A stretch of 6,108 bases of DNA, from assembly GCA_030598625.1 (NCBI GenBank), contig JAUVPO010000120.1, positions 1-6,108 of the forward strand. Reading direction: 5' to 3'. The translations under genes and the position numbers were made by a program. Within the stretch, counting starts at the first letter, position 1. The number at the start of each line of letters is the position of its first letter. Shown here one piece after another: positions 1-5,858 of this stretch. The notes under the pieces are model-generated. The model ran no database searches and had not been told where the DNA came from. It saw only the letters and a list, made by a program, of their open reading frames with translations. Origin of the DNA: Deferribacteres bacterium (lineage in GTDB: Bacteria > Nitrospirota > Thermodesulfovibrionia > UBA6902).

Positions 1-170
1 GAAAGCTGATAAAAGAAGTTTTCGAGAACGTGCCCTGGTCATCAGATCAGACCCTCGGAAAAAGCCTTGAGCAGGCAGGCAGGTTCGGCTACAGGACGGG
101 CTTTACAAGGATGCTTTCCGATATCGACACCATTGAGGATGTGAAGAGATTGAGGTGGGTAAATGGGTAA
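1..170 (+). CDS. C-terminal end of a DUF2064/TIGR04282-type glycosyltransferase (5' partial)
   Basis: The reading frame is open from base 3 to a TAA at 168-170 and gives the last 55 residues of a protein that starts outside the window. Two signatures are visible. A segment near the start reads EVFENVPWSS, resembling the 'iFegvpWSt' motif of the family. A near-terminal LSDIDTIEDVKRL resembles the 'l.DvDTpeDl..L' ending of the GT-A-like 'rSAM/selenodomain-associated transferase 1' proteins (TIGR04282, DUF2064). Proteins of that family are predicted cytoplasmic nucleotide-sugar-dependent transferases, some linked to arsenosugar or modified-peptide metabolism. The substrate cannot be told from this fragment. 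The catalytic N-terminal half is not in the window, so activity cannot be judged. No terminator follows, and the next gene has its own promoter only 15 bases after the stop. The family call rests on motif memory over a short segment. Confidence 0.68.
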   Translation, partial: KLIKEVFENVPWSSDQTLGKSLEQAGRFGYRTGFTRMLSDIDTIEDVKRLRWVNG

Positions 171-185
171 AGAGATAGGAAGACA

Positions 186-213
186 TTGACAATTACAGAT
201 GCACTGTTATATA
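186..213 (+). promoter_or_regulatory. Sigma-70-type promoter for the HNH nuclease gene
   Basis: A perfect -35 box TTGACA (186-191) is followed after 16 bases by TATATA (208-213) as the -10. TATACA at 210-215 with an 18-base spacer is an alternative. Transcription would begin near 220 and leave a leader of about 28 bases before the ATG at 249. This placement argues against the TTG at 228 as the start, since it would leave almost no leader. Confidence 0.6.
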
Positions 214-248
214 CATAAAGCAATGGTTTGGATCAAGGCAATATCCAT

Positions 249-590
249 ATGAGACAGAGACGGCCTTTTAGAGTCGAAAAAAAGAGTTCTACAAATAAAA
301 GCGATAACAAATCTGTTGCGGATATAGTGAAGGAACTGAAGCAGGGAAGTTCCCGTCCCGGCGATTACCGGAAACAATCACTTAAAATCAACGGCCTCAT
401 CTGCGCCAAATGCGGGCGGGAGTTTGATTTCAATAATCAGCATCTTCTGACTGTTCACCATAAGGATGGGAATCACAGGCATAATCCTCCTGACAGGTCA
501 AACTGGGAAAATCTTTGTGTATATTGTCATGACGACGAACACAGCAGAGACATACTGGGGGACTATTTCAGTCCCGATAAAAAGAAATAG
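249..590 (+). CDS. yajD: YajD-like HNH nuclease
   Basis: This 113-residue soluble protein matches the YajD family of small HNH nucleases, which are zinc-binding ββα-metal fold proteins expected to cut DNA. Two CxxC pairs (C52/C55 and C90/C93) should hold a structural zinc. Between them lies the HNH core LTVHHKDGNH (H70, H71), then SNWENLCVYCHDDEH with N88, H94 and H98. E. coli YajD has a very similar core (LTVHHIDHDH, NWELLCLYCHDHEH) and a similar length. The first 40 residues are basic and low in complexity and may contact nucleic acid. I chose ATG 249 because AAGG at 235-238 precedes it by 10 bases and the promoter places the transcript start near 220. An in-frame TTG at 228 would add seven residues. 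The gene looks monocistronic, with its own promoter and a strong terminator. The cellular role of YajD is poorly known; it is not linked here to a restriction, toxin or phage system. Confidence 0.88.
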   Translation: MRQRRPFRVEKKSSTNKSDNKSVADIVKELKQGSSRPGDYRKQSLKINGLICAKCGREFDFNNQHLLTVHHKDGNHRHNPPDRSNWENLCVYCHDDEHSRDILGDYFSPDKKK

Positions 591-619
591 TCTCACCTGA
601 AACCCACTTTTTTAATCCA

Positions 620-655
620 AAAAAGGAAGGGTCCAAAATCAGACCCTTCCTTTTT
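620..655. terminator. Bidirectional intrinsic terminator between convergent genes
   Basis: A perfect 14-bp inverted repeat (620-633 and 642-655) surrounds an 8-base loop. The GC-rich core GGAAGGGTC/GACCCTTCC is flanked by A residues on the left and T residues on the right, so it gives a U-tract in either direction. It lies 30 bases after the HNH gene stop and 28 bases beyond the end of the convergent CBS gene, and can end both transcripts. Confidence 0.92.
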
Positions 656-682
656 GTTCACTTAATCTTTACTCTACTTTTG

Positions 683-1117
683 TTAATTCTGTACCGCTAA
701 ATATCGGTCGGCACCAGGCGCCATATACCCTTCCATTATTGAGCATCTGTCTATAATACCAGCGAGTTTGTCGTTTTTCGTTATAGGTACCATTGTAGAG
801 TTATTTTTGATCATCATCTCGATAAGGTCTTCAACCGATGTCTCAATATCAGCAGTCTCAGGCGCTCCGGACATTATATTCTCCGCGGTTAATTTATCCA
901 GGTCCATCCCGCCCCGTAAGGCGCTGAGGATATCAAATTCAGTTACAATACCAACGACCTTTTTGTTTCGGCTATCTACCACTGGAACTCCCGGCAAACG
1001 GGTTGTTATCAATTTGTTAGCAATTGTTCTTCCGGTTTCCTCCAGTGATACTGAAACCATTTTGGAGCGATACTGTGTACATCGAACCAGCATTAAGTAC
1101 TTTGCTATGTTCAGCAT
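683..1117 (-). CDS. Stand-alone CBS-domain pair protein
   Basis: This 144-residue cytoplasmic protein is made almost wholly of two CBS motifs forming one Bateman module. CBS1 spans about 20-66, with GVPVVD and then GIVTEFDIL at 56-64. CBS2 spans about 80-132, with IMSGAPET, MVPITKN and GIIDRCSIM at 120-128. Such modules bind adenine nucleotides or related ligands and act as energy or redox sensors for a partner protein. CBS1 keeps the usual T59 and D62 of the ribose/phosphate-binding motif. In CBS2 the matching positions are D123 and S126, so that site may be weak or bind something else. CBS1 also lacks the usual 'dvM' lead-in. The ATG at 1117 is chosen because AGGAGG lies 5 bases upstream; an in-frame start at 1150 would add 11 residues across the ribosome binding site. 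No enzyme or transporter domain is attached, so the partner is unknown. Confidence 0.85.
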   Translation of the reverse strand: MLNIAKYLMLVRCTQYRSKMVSVSLEETGRTIANKLITTRLPGVPVVDSRNKKVVGIVTEFDILSALRGGMDLDKLTAENIMSGAPETADIETSVEDLIEMMIKNNSTMVPITKNDKLAGIIDRCSIMEGYMAPGADRYLAVQN

Positions 1118-1122
1118 AATAG

Positions 1123-1128
1123 CCTCCT
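1123..1128 (-). promoter_or_regulatory. Ribosome binding site deciding the CBS gene start
   Basis: The minus strand reads AGAGGAGG followed by CTATT and ATG, a full-consensus site with 5-base spacing. It fixes the start at 1117. A run pairing CCUUUUUU (complement of 1149-1156) with AAAAGAGG (complement of 1126-1133) could partly hide it in the mRNA. Confidence 0.8.
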
Positions 1129-1307
1129 CTTTTTTTGGGCAAAAAAGCAAAAAAGGTCGCCCAATATGTTTATGTTGATAAAATTTATGTAATCAGGCGA
1201 GGAGAGTTTTGCTGTGTATAATGCGAATAAGGGCAAACTCCCTTCTGCCTGTTGTTGTTACTGAGATAAGAACACATATTTCCCGGCTCTCCAATGGTAG
1301 AGTACAT

Positions 1308-1324
1308 TGTTTACACTGTTTACA
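1308..1324. repeat. Tandem TGTTTACA pair, 9-bp period
   Basis: TGTTTACA occurs at 1308-1315 and again at 1317-1324, a 9-base period close to one helical turn. Just beyond it, TTTCC (1326-1330) and GGAAA (1339-1343) form an inverted repeat with an 8-base spacer. The position between divergent genes suggests a protein binding site, but no regulator is identified. Confidence 0.4.
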
Positions 1325-1405
1325 TTTTCCCTTTAAGTGGAAACATTAATGACAGCATTTTATATAACTACTGAATTATTAAAATGATTTTACCACCTCT
1401 TTATC

Positions 1406-1438
1406 ATGAGGTATTTATTTTTTTTATGAGGCTATAAT
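1406..1438 (+). promoter_or_regulatory. Possible promoter of the diiron gene (-10 only, with direct repeats)
   Basis: A perfect TATAAT lies at 1433-1438, which would start transcription near 1445 and give a leader of about 145 bases. No good -35 box is present at the expected distance (about 1410-1415 reads GGTATT). ATGAGG occurs at 1406-1411 and again at 1426-1431, exactly 20 bases apart, so an activator bound to direct repeats is possible. AT-rich sequence produces such boxes by chance. Confidence 0.3.
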
Positions 1439-1589
1439 TTGCTCCATGAACATTTTTATGTCAAATTTATTTTTCTTATAGATTTATTAATGTTTCTTAT
1501 ATTTGAATTGATCAACATTGATTTTGTCCATTGCTTCAACCTCGACAGATGTTGCACTTCAATCTTTTTCCTTGAAAATAGAGGATTGC

Positions 1590-2114
1590 ATGGTTATGAT
1601 ATGTGCAGAAAAATTTCAACCTCTCATATCCGGGGCTGCCGACATGGAATTGCAGGAATTTATAAACGGCTGTATAGTCGTAGAGCAGACTGTTGCATCC
1701 ATATACAGGACTTTTATGGATTTGTTCTCAGAAGAAAGATCTTTTTGGCAGGACCTGTACAGGGATGAACTGGAGCATTCATTCTGGCTATCAGACAGTA
1801 TCCAGGCTGAAGCAATCGAGCTAATCCCGTCAAAGGACACGCTTCCGTCACTTGAACTTATCAGAAGCACCATTGATTTTGCCAATGGACAGCTCGTTCA
1901 CATTAAGTCTAATCCCCTGACCCTTGAAAAAGCGCTTAAGATTGCGCTTCAACTTGAGGAATCAATGGTTGAAACTTTTACAAATGAAGTAACGGCACAC
2001 TTATTTGCCTCTGATTATGAATCACTGAGCAATAGAATAACTGCCGCTGAAAAATTGCATATAAATAAAATTGAAGATATGATGATAAGTAAAGGCTTCC
2101 TGCAATTATCCTGA
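1590..2114 (+). CDS. Ferritin-like (rubrerythrin-type) diiron protein
   Basis: This 174-residue protein shows the four-helix ferritin-like pattern with a complete set of diiron ligands. Helix 1 carries E32 (CIVVEQ). Helix 2 carries ExxH at E60-H63 (RDELEH). Helix 3 carries E123 or E124 (LQLEES). Helix 4 carries ExxH at E154-H157 (AAEKLH). The 28- and 31-residue spacing within each pair fits rubrerythrin-like domains. There is no C-terminal rubredoxin [Fe(SCys)4] domain and no membrane segment, so any electron donor must be separate. Known relatives reduce peroxide or handle iron in anaerobes and microaerophiles; the reaction here is inferred only. The start at ATG 1590 follows GAGG (1581-1584) by 5 bases. 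An in-frame TTG at 1518 would add 24 residues with no ribosome binding site. The Kef-type gene begins 62 bases after the stop on the same strand. Confidence 0.75.
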   Translation: MVMICAEKFQPLISGAADMELQEFINGCIVVEQTVASIYRTFMDLFSEERSFWQDLYRDELEHSFWLSDSIQAEAIELIPSKDTLPSLELIRSTIDFANGQLVHIKSNPLTLEKALKIALQLEESMVETFTNEVTAHLFASDYESLSNRITAAEKLHINKIEDMMISKGFLQLS

Positions 2115-2141
2115 ACTAATTAAATCAGCCTGACGTCATTA

Positions 2142-2170
2142 TTGACGCGTAAATGGAATCATGACATGAT
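2142..2170 (+). promoter_or_regulatory. Candidate promoter with overlapping palindrome, upstream of the antiporter gene
   Basis: TTGACG (2142-2147), a 17-base spacer and CATGAT (2165-2170) resemble -35 and -10 boxes (5/6 and 4/6 matches). The predicted start site falls at about 2176-2178, on the ATG itself. A perfect 13-base palindrome ATCATGACATGAT (2158-2170) covers the -10, and a TGACGTCA palindrome lies at 2131-2138. Either could be an operator. Confidence 0.45.
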
Positions 2171-2176
2171 AGTTTT

Positions 2177-4180
2177 ATGCAAGAACTTTTCTTCCTGAGA
2201 CCCTTCTTAATAATCCTTGGCATATCCGCGGTTGTTGTATTTGTACTGCAAAGGATAAGAATCCCTTCCATTGTCGGGTTTTTATTGGCCGGAATTCTGC
2301 TCGGCCCCTATGGACTGCATTTTATTAAAGACATAAATAGCATCCGTGTACTTGCTGAAATAGGTGTAATTCTGCTGCTTTTTACAATAGGCCTCGAATT
2401 TTCTTTGTCCGGATTCCTGAAAATGCGTCTGGAAGTATTCGGCATCGGCGGACTCCAGGTCCTTATGACGGTTTTGCTAACGGCCTTCATTTCTTATCAA
2501 TGGATCGGAAATTACAACACGGCGATCTTTACAGGCTTCCTGACCGCCCTGAGCAGTACCGCGATTGTACTGAAATTGCTTTCTGATAATGCGGAGATAG
2601 ACACACCTCACGGAAGGACCAGTTTGGGGATGCTCATTTTCCAGGACCTCTGTGTTGTGCCTTTTATGCTTTTTATTCCCATTCTGTCAGGAGGAGGCGG
2701 ATTACCCGAACTGACAATAACTTTCATGAAGGCCCTTGCCATCATAGTAATAGTGCTGCTTTCCGCCAGATGGGTCGTCCCTAACCTGCTGCATCAGGTT
2801 GTTCATACAAAAAGCCGGGAACTCTTTGTCATTACAATTTTGATCCTGTGTTTCGGCATTGCCTTTCTGACATCAGAGTTTGGCCTTTCTCTTGCCCTCG
2901 GAGCATTTCTTGCCGGCCTTGTGATTTCAGAATCCGAATATGCCCATGAGGCCACATCAACTATTCTTCCCTTCAGGAACATTTTTAACGGGATTTTTTT
3001 TATATCAGTCGGCATGCTGATGGATACCTCAATTCTCATTACCGATTCGCTTTTGATTTCCGCTATTGTCTGCGGAATAATCATTTTAAAGTTTTTTACC
3101 GGATTTCTCTCCATGTATCTGCTAAGACGTCCACTGAGGATTTCAATACAGTCTGCCATGGACCTTGCCCAGACCGGTGAATTTTCTTTTGTACTCGCGT
3201 TGGCCGGTCTTGCAGCCGGACTAATTTCAAATCAGATGTATCAATGGTTTCTCTCCGCATCGGTACTGACCATGCTCTTAACACCGTTTATTATGAAGTT
3301 GTCTCCTTTTATATCCAGCAGGCTTGGTTCATGGAAGCCGCTGCAACGGCTTGAAAGGCTAAAAGATGTGTCAAAGGACAAAGAGTTCCCGGAAAAAAGA
3401 AAAAACCATACGATTATCATCGGCTTTGGTTTAAACGGGAAAAATCTTGCCAGGGTTTTAAGAGAAGCGGATATCCCCTATATGATACTGGAATTAAACA
3501 TTGATACCGTCATGGAGATGAAAAAAACCGGAGAACCGATTTACTATGGTGACGCAACGAATAGTGAAGTGCTTCACCACCTCGGCATAAAAACAGCCAG
3601 TATACTGGTTGTAGTTATTTCGGACCCTGTGTCCTGCAGGAATATCGTCAGTCAGGCAAGGAGACAGAATCCGGACTTGTTTATAATTGCCAGAACACGT
3701 TACACGTCTGAAGTCGATGATTTATTAAACCTCGGCGCGGATGACGTTATCCCCGAGGAATTCGAAACCTCTGTCGAGATATTCTCAAGGGTACTCAGCC
3801 GTTATCAAATACCCAAAAACGAGATTTTTAATTTTGTTGACATGATCAGGGAAGACGGATACAGGGCGCTGAGGCAGCCAGGGACCACAAGCCGGAAGCC
3901 GTTGTTTGATAAATACACTGTCCTCTCCCGTATCACCGTTGAGGTCTGCGCTATTAACGGCTCTTCCCCTGTTTTCGGCAAATCAATAGCGGAACTCATG
4001 TTCCGTACAAAAACAGGCGCTACAATAATAGCGATTGAACGCGACAAAAAAATACATACAAGCCCTGACCCGAAGTTCAGCTTTGAAGCAGGAGATATGG
4101 TTTTTATTACAGGAAATAGAGAAGATATCAACAGGGCGATTGTTTATCTTACAGAAGGGGAAATTGTAAAAAACTTATAA
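2177..4180 (+). CDS. Kef-type (CPA2) cation:proton antiporter with RCK domains
   Basis: A 667-residue inner-membrane protein. Residues about 6-380 form the multi-span Na+/H+ exchanger domain, with the early motif IPSIVGFLLAGILLGPYGLH, the FQD motif (Q156, D157) of the transport core and the GEFSF motif near E335. A charged linker leads to a cytoplasmic TrkA-N/RCK nucleotide-binding fold from about 412 to 530, with the Rossmann glycine motif GFGLNG at 416-421 and an acidic residue after the second strand (ILELN). A TrkA-C domain spans about 583-662 (GKSIAELM and FEAGDMVFITG). This is the usual KefB/KefC-like order plus a TrkA-C domain, so K+ or Na+ efflux coupled to H+ entry, gated by a cytosolic ligand, is expected. 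The ion and ligand are not decided by sequence. An in-frame stop at 2162-2164 prevents any start much upstream of ATG 2177. No ribosome binding site precedes it, and a leaderless transcript is possible. Confidence 0.92.
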   Translation: MQELFFLRPFLIILGISAVVVFVLQRIRIPSIVGFLLAGILLGPYGLHFIKDINSIRVLAEIGVILLLFTIGLEFSLSGFLKMRLEVFGIGGLQVLMTVLLTAFISYQWIGNYNTAIFTGFLTALSSTAIVLKLLSDNAEIDTPHGRTSLGMLIFQDLCVVPFMLFIPILSGGGGLPELTITFMKALAIIVIVLLSARWVVPNLLHQVVHTKSRELFVITILILCFGIAFLTSEFGLSLALGAFLAGLVISESEYAHEATSTILPFRNIFNGIFFISVGMLMDTSILITDSLLISAIVCGIIILKFFTGFLSMYLLRRPLRISIQSAMDLAQTGEFSFVLALAGLAAGLISNQMYQWFLSASVLTMLLTPFIMKLSPFISSRLGSWKPLQRLERLKDVSKDKEFPEKRKNHTIIIGFGLNGKNLARVLREADIPYMILELNIDTVMEMKKTGEPIYYGDATNSEVLHHLGIKTASILVVVISDPVSCRNIVSQARRQNPDLFIIARTRYTSEVDDLLNLGADDVIPEEFETSVEIFSRVLSRYQIPKNEIFNFVDMIREDGYRALRQPGTTSRKPLFDKYTVLSRITVEVCAINGSSPVFGKSIAELMFRTKTGATIIAIERDKKIHTSPDPKFSFEAGDMVFITGNREDINRAIVYLTEGEIVKNL

Positions 4181-4217
4181 AGGCGCCCTCACCGAAACCA
4201 TTATCATCCGTCCACTT

Positions 4218-5354
4218 TTAAAACTCTATGATATCGAGGAGGTTGCTGACAGGGTCCGGAATATTGCCTGCATTATTTGCCGTCACAATAAAAAAAATGC
4301 TTGAGAGATTAAACGGCACATTAAGATAACGGTCAATAAAATTCCGGTTCTTTACGGGGTCAAGCGCTTCCAGCAAGGCAGATATAAAGTCACTCCTGAA
4401 ATCCCGTCCTTCCATGTCGAGCCCGTCCAGCATAATGACCGGGTCTGCAACTCCCGCACCCCGGATTTCCTCTATAATACAACCGGGCTTTGCACCGTCA
4501 ATCGTTCTGCTCCGTCCTATAATATCAGCTCCCTCCTCAATTCCCGCCAATGAAATTCTTATAAATTTTTTGTCCAGGACTTCGGCAATCGTCTCACCAA
4601 GTGATGTCTTTTCCGAATCCGACGGGCCGGAAAAACAGAGGGCGGTCCTTTTTCCACCCGGAGACCTTTTCATCAGCACATCTTTAACAGTCTTCCTGAC
4701 CTCGTCAAGCCTGATCGGCTTTTCAATATAATGGAACGCGCCCATCCTGATAGCCTCTACAGCGGTGTCTACCGTTGCAAAGCCGGTAATCATTATTACC
4801 TGTGTATCAGGATATTTGCTCCTTGTCTCTTTAAGAACAGCATGTCCGTCAACTTCCCCCATAATAAGGTCTGTAATTACTACATCGATATCAGATGCCT
4901 TCAACTCTTCAATGGCCTCTGCCCCGTTTCTTGCCGTTACCACGTTATATCCCTCTTTTACCAGGATATATTCCAAACTTTCAACTGCTACTTTTTCATC
5001 ATCCACTACCAATATCTTTGGTTTTCGTTCATCATTTAATAATTTAACGGCAAGATGCCTCAATATCCTGTCTTTTATATTCTGAGAGCAATGCAGCTTC
5101 TCATTCAGGACCTCTTCTATACTTTGAATATCCGTATTACCTCCCGTTCTCTCATTCCATGGAAGGCTGATCAGATAGCCAATGCAGTTTAATACACTTT
5201 CATATTTATCGGTACCGGAGCTGATAGTTGACAACGCGTCCAGTTCCATGTCGGCCATATTTTGTACATCGGCGGGCATCCTTGCCAACGCAATTATTTG
5301 CTTTAACTCCTCTATTGACACTGTCCTCAGTTTATTGTTCAACTCTTCATACAT
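4218..5354 (-). CDS. Lon-like protein with inserted response-regulator receiver domain, degenerate ATPase, no protease
   Basis: Numbering counts from a TTG at 5360; the ATG at 5354 is residue 3, giving 378 residues. Residues about 15-112 match the Lon helical linker and the start of its AAA+ domain (ARMPADVQN, SLPWNERT, then IKDRILRHLAVKLL). Residues 114-230 are a full receiver domain: D120/D121, phosphoacceptor D164, T192 and K214 are all present. Lon AAA+ sequence resumes at about 237 (ALCFSGP) and continues through FIRISLAG, the altered Walker B IMLDGLD, ALLEALDP and the sensor-1 strand IVTANN. The chain stops at 380, where Lon would continue into LLDRMEVI. The AAA+ lid, the Ser-Lys protease domain and the N-terminal substrate domain are absent. 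Walker A is GPSDSEKTS instead of GPPGVGKTS, and the Walker B glutamate is G313. It is probably a phosphorylation-controlled, non-proteolytic Lon-related protein. Start choice is uncertain: GGGG upstream is about 6 bases from the TTG and 12 from the ATG. Confidence 0.88.
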   Translation of the reverse strand: MYEELNNKLRTVSIEELKQIIALARMPADVQNMADMELDALSTISSGTDKYESVLNCIGYLISLPWNERTGGNTDIQSIEEVLNEKLHCSQNIKDRILRHLAVKLLNDERKPKILVVDDEKVAVESLEYILVKEGYNVVTARNGAEAIEELKASDIDVVITDLIMGEVDGHAVLKETRSKYPDTQVIMITGFATVDTAVEAIRMGAFHYIEKPIRLDEVRKTVKDVLMKRSPGGKRTALCFSGPSDSEKTSLGETIAEVLDKKFIRISLAGIEEGADIIGRSRTIDGAKPGCIIEEIRGAGVADPVIMLDGLDMEGRDFRSDFISALLEALDPVKNRNFIDRYLNVPFNLSSIFFIVTANNAGNIPDPVSNLLDIIEF

Positions 5355-5452
5355 GCTCAAATATTACCCCGCAATAACGATTTAATTCTTTGACCCGGTT
5401 AGAACTTCAATAATCTCATCCCGACTGATTTGTCCCAGGGAAAAGTATGTAT

Positions 5453-5481
5453 ATAATACTCTTACACCCCTGACATGGCAA
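5453..5481 (-). promoter_or_regulatory. Sigma-70-type promoter of the receiver/pseudo-Lon gene
   Basis: On the minus strand TTGCCA (complement of 5476-5481), exactly 17 bases, then TATTAT (complement of 5453-5458) give 5/6 matches to both boxes with ideal spacing. Transcription would start near 5446 and leave a leader of about 90 bases before the ATG at 5354. The plus strand also reads TATAAT at 5452-5457, but it has a poor -35 and no nearby gene. Confidence 0.6.
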
Positions 5482-5817
5482 TTAAGTATAACAATTTATT
5501 AACTGCAAGTGAAATCCTTAAAATTAATTTGCCTGAATTGTTTTATTTATAAAAAGATAAACCACCTGATCAGTCCAGGGTTTCTCCTGTCATTCCTGAC
5601 TCACAGTTCTTCCCGCTTTCGTAAAAGCCGTTTTCAAGCGCATTCATCTATTTCAATATCTCCATTTGAATTTTTCTTATTCATACAAAATTTCTTACAG
5701 TTATCCGAATTTTTAAATCCCGTACCGAAATGCAAGATTACAGATGAAAACAAGAAATATGAAATCCTTTTTAACTACAATAAATTCCTTAGGTAACTTA
5801 TAAGTAAATTATTATTA
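5482..5817. other. AT-rich gene-free stretch
   Basis: No convincing gene is seen on either strand. A 95-codon plus-strand frame (5509-5796) starts at GTG without a ribosome binding site and has a low-complexity Ser/Phe/Ile/Lys composition with no recognisable motif, so it is not called. A hairpin lies at 5559-5583: AAAC/GTTT outside, CCTG/CAGG inside, with a two-base bulge. On the minus strand it is followed by ATCTTTTTAT and so looks like a weak leftward terminator. A 10-base palindrome ACTTATAAGT occurs at 5796-5805. The middle part (5580-5640) is less AT-rich than its flanks. Confidence 0.5.
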
Positions 5818-5852
5818 TTAATTGCTAATTAAAGCTACTATTGATTTATAAT
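5818..5852 (+). promoter_or_regulatory. Promoter of the leader RNA/sensor gene with overlapping inverted repeat
   Basis: TATAAT (5847-5852) is a perfect -10. TTGCTA (5822-5827) is a fair -35 with a long 19-base spacer. A perfect inverted repeat, TTAATT-GCT-AATTAA (5818-5832), covers the -35 and could be an operator. Transcription would start near 5859. The surroundings are very AT-rich, so the exact boxes are uncertain. Confidence 0.5.
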
Positions 5853-5858
5853 AAATAT

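Larger units (their letters stand above)
1134..1589. other. Intergenic region between divergent CBS and diiron genes
   Basis: About 455 bases with no convincing gene. The stretch is AT-rich, especially after 1340, and holds the upstream region of the CBS gene (leftward) and of the diiron gene (rightward). I found no convincing -35/-10 pair for the CBS gene. Visible elements are a tandem TGTTTACA repeat at 1308-1324, a TTTCC/GGAAA inverted repeat at 1326-1343, a short ACCTC/GAGGT hairpin followed by T-rich sequence at 1395-1425, and a TATAAT box at 1433-1438. A 26-codon frame from an ATG at 1294 has no ribosome binding site and was not called. Confidence 0.6.

Noticed and set aside
768..1178. 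Long plus-strand frame opposite the CBS gene
   Set aside because: It mirrors the CBS coding sequence, has no ribosome binding site or recognisable fold, whereas the minus strand shows two clear CBS motifs and an AGGAGG site.
1200..1222. Promoter from TATAAT at 1217-1222
   Set aside because: No -35 box at suitable distance and no extended -10; the nearest plus-strand gene starts about 370 bases further on.
1294..1374. A 26-codon frame starting at ATG 1294
   Set aside because: No ribosome binding site, and its sequence is largely the TGTTTACA tandem repeat; better seen as regulatory DNA.
1395..1425. Intrinsic terminator from ACCTC/GAGGT followed by T-rich DNA
   Set aside because: The stem has only 5 bp with an 8-base loop, and no plus-strand gene lies before it.
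4414..5085. Several plus-strand frames opposite the receiver/pseudo-Lon gene
   Set aside because: All are antisense shadows of a strong coding sequence with recognised domains; none has a supported start.
5559..5583. Leftward terminator of a minus-strand small RNA
   Set aside because: The hairpin has short 4+4 bp stems with a bulge and only a five-T run; no supported minus-strand transcript lies upstream of it.
5509..5796. A 95-codon plus-strand open frame in the AT-rich region
   Set aside because: GTG start without a ribosome binding site, skewed Ser/Phe/Ile/Lys content, no recognisable motif, and it begins only about 30 bases from a good promoter that reads the other way.
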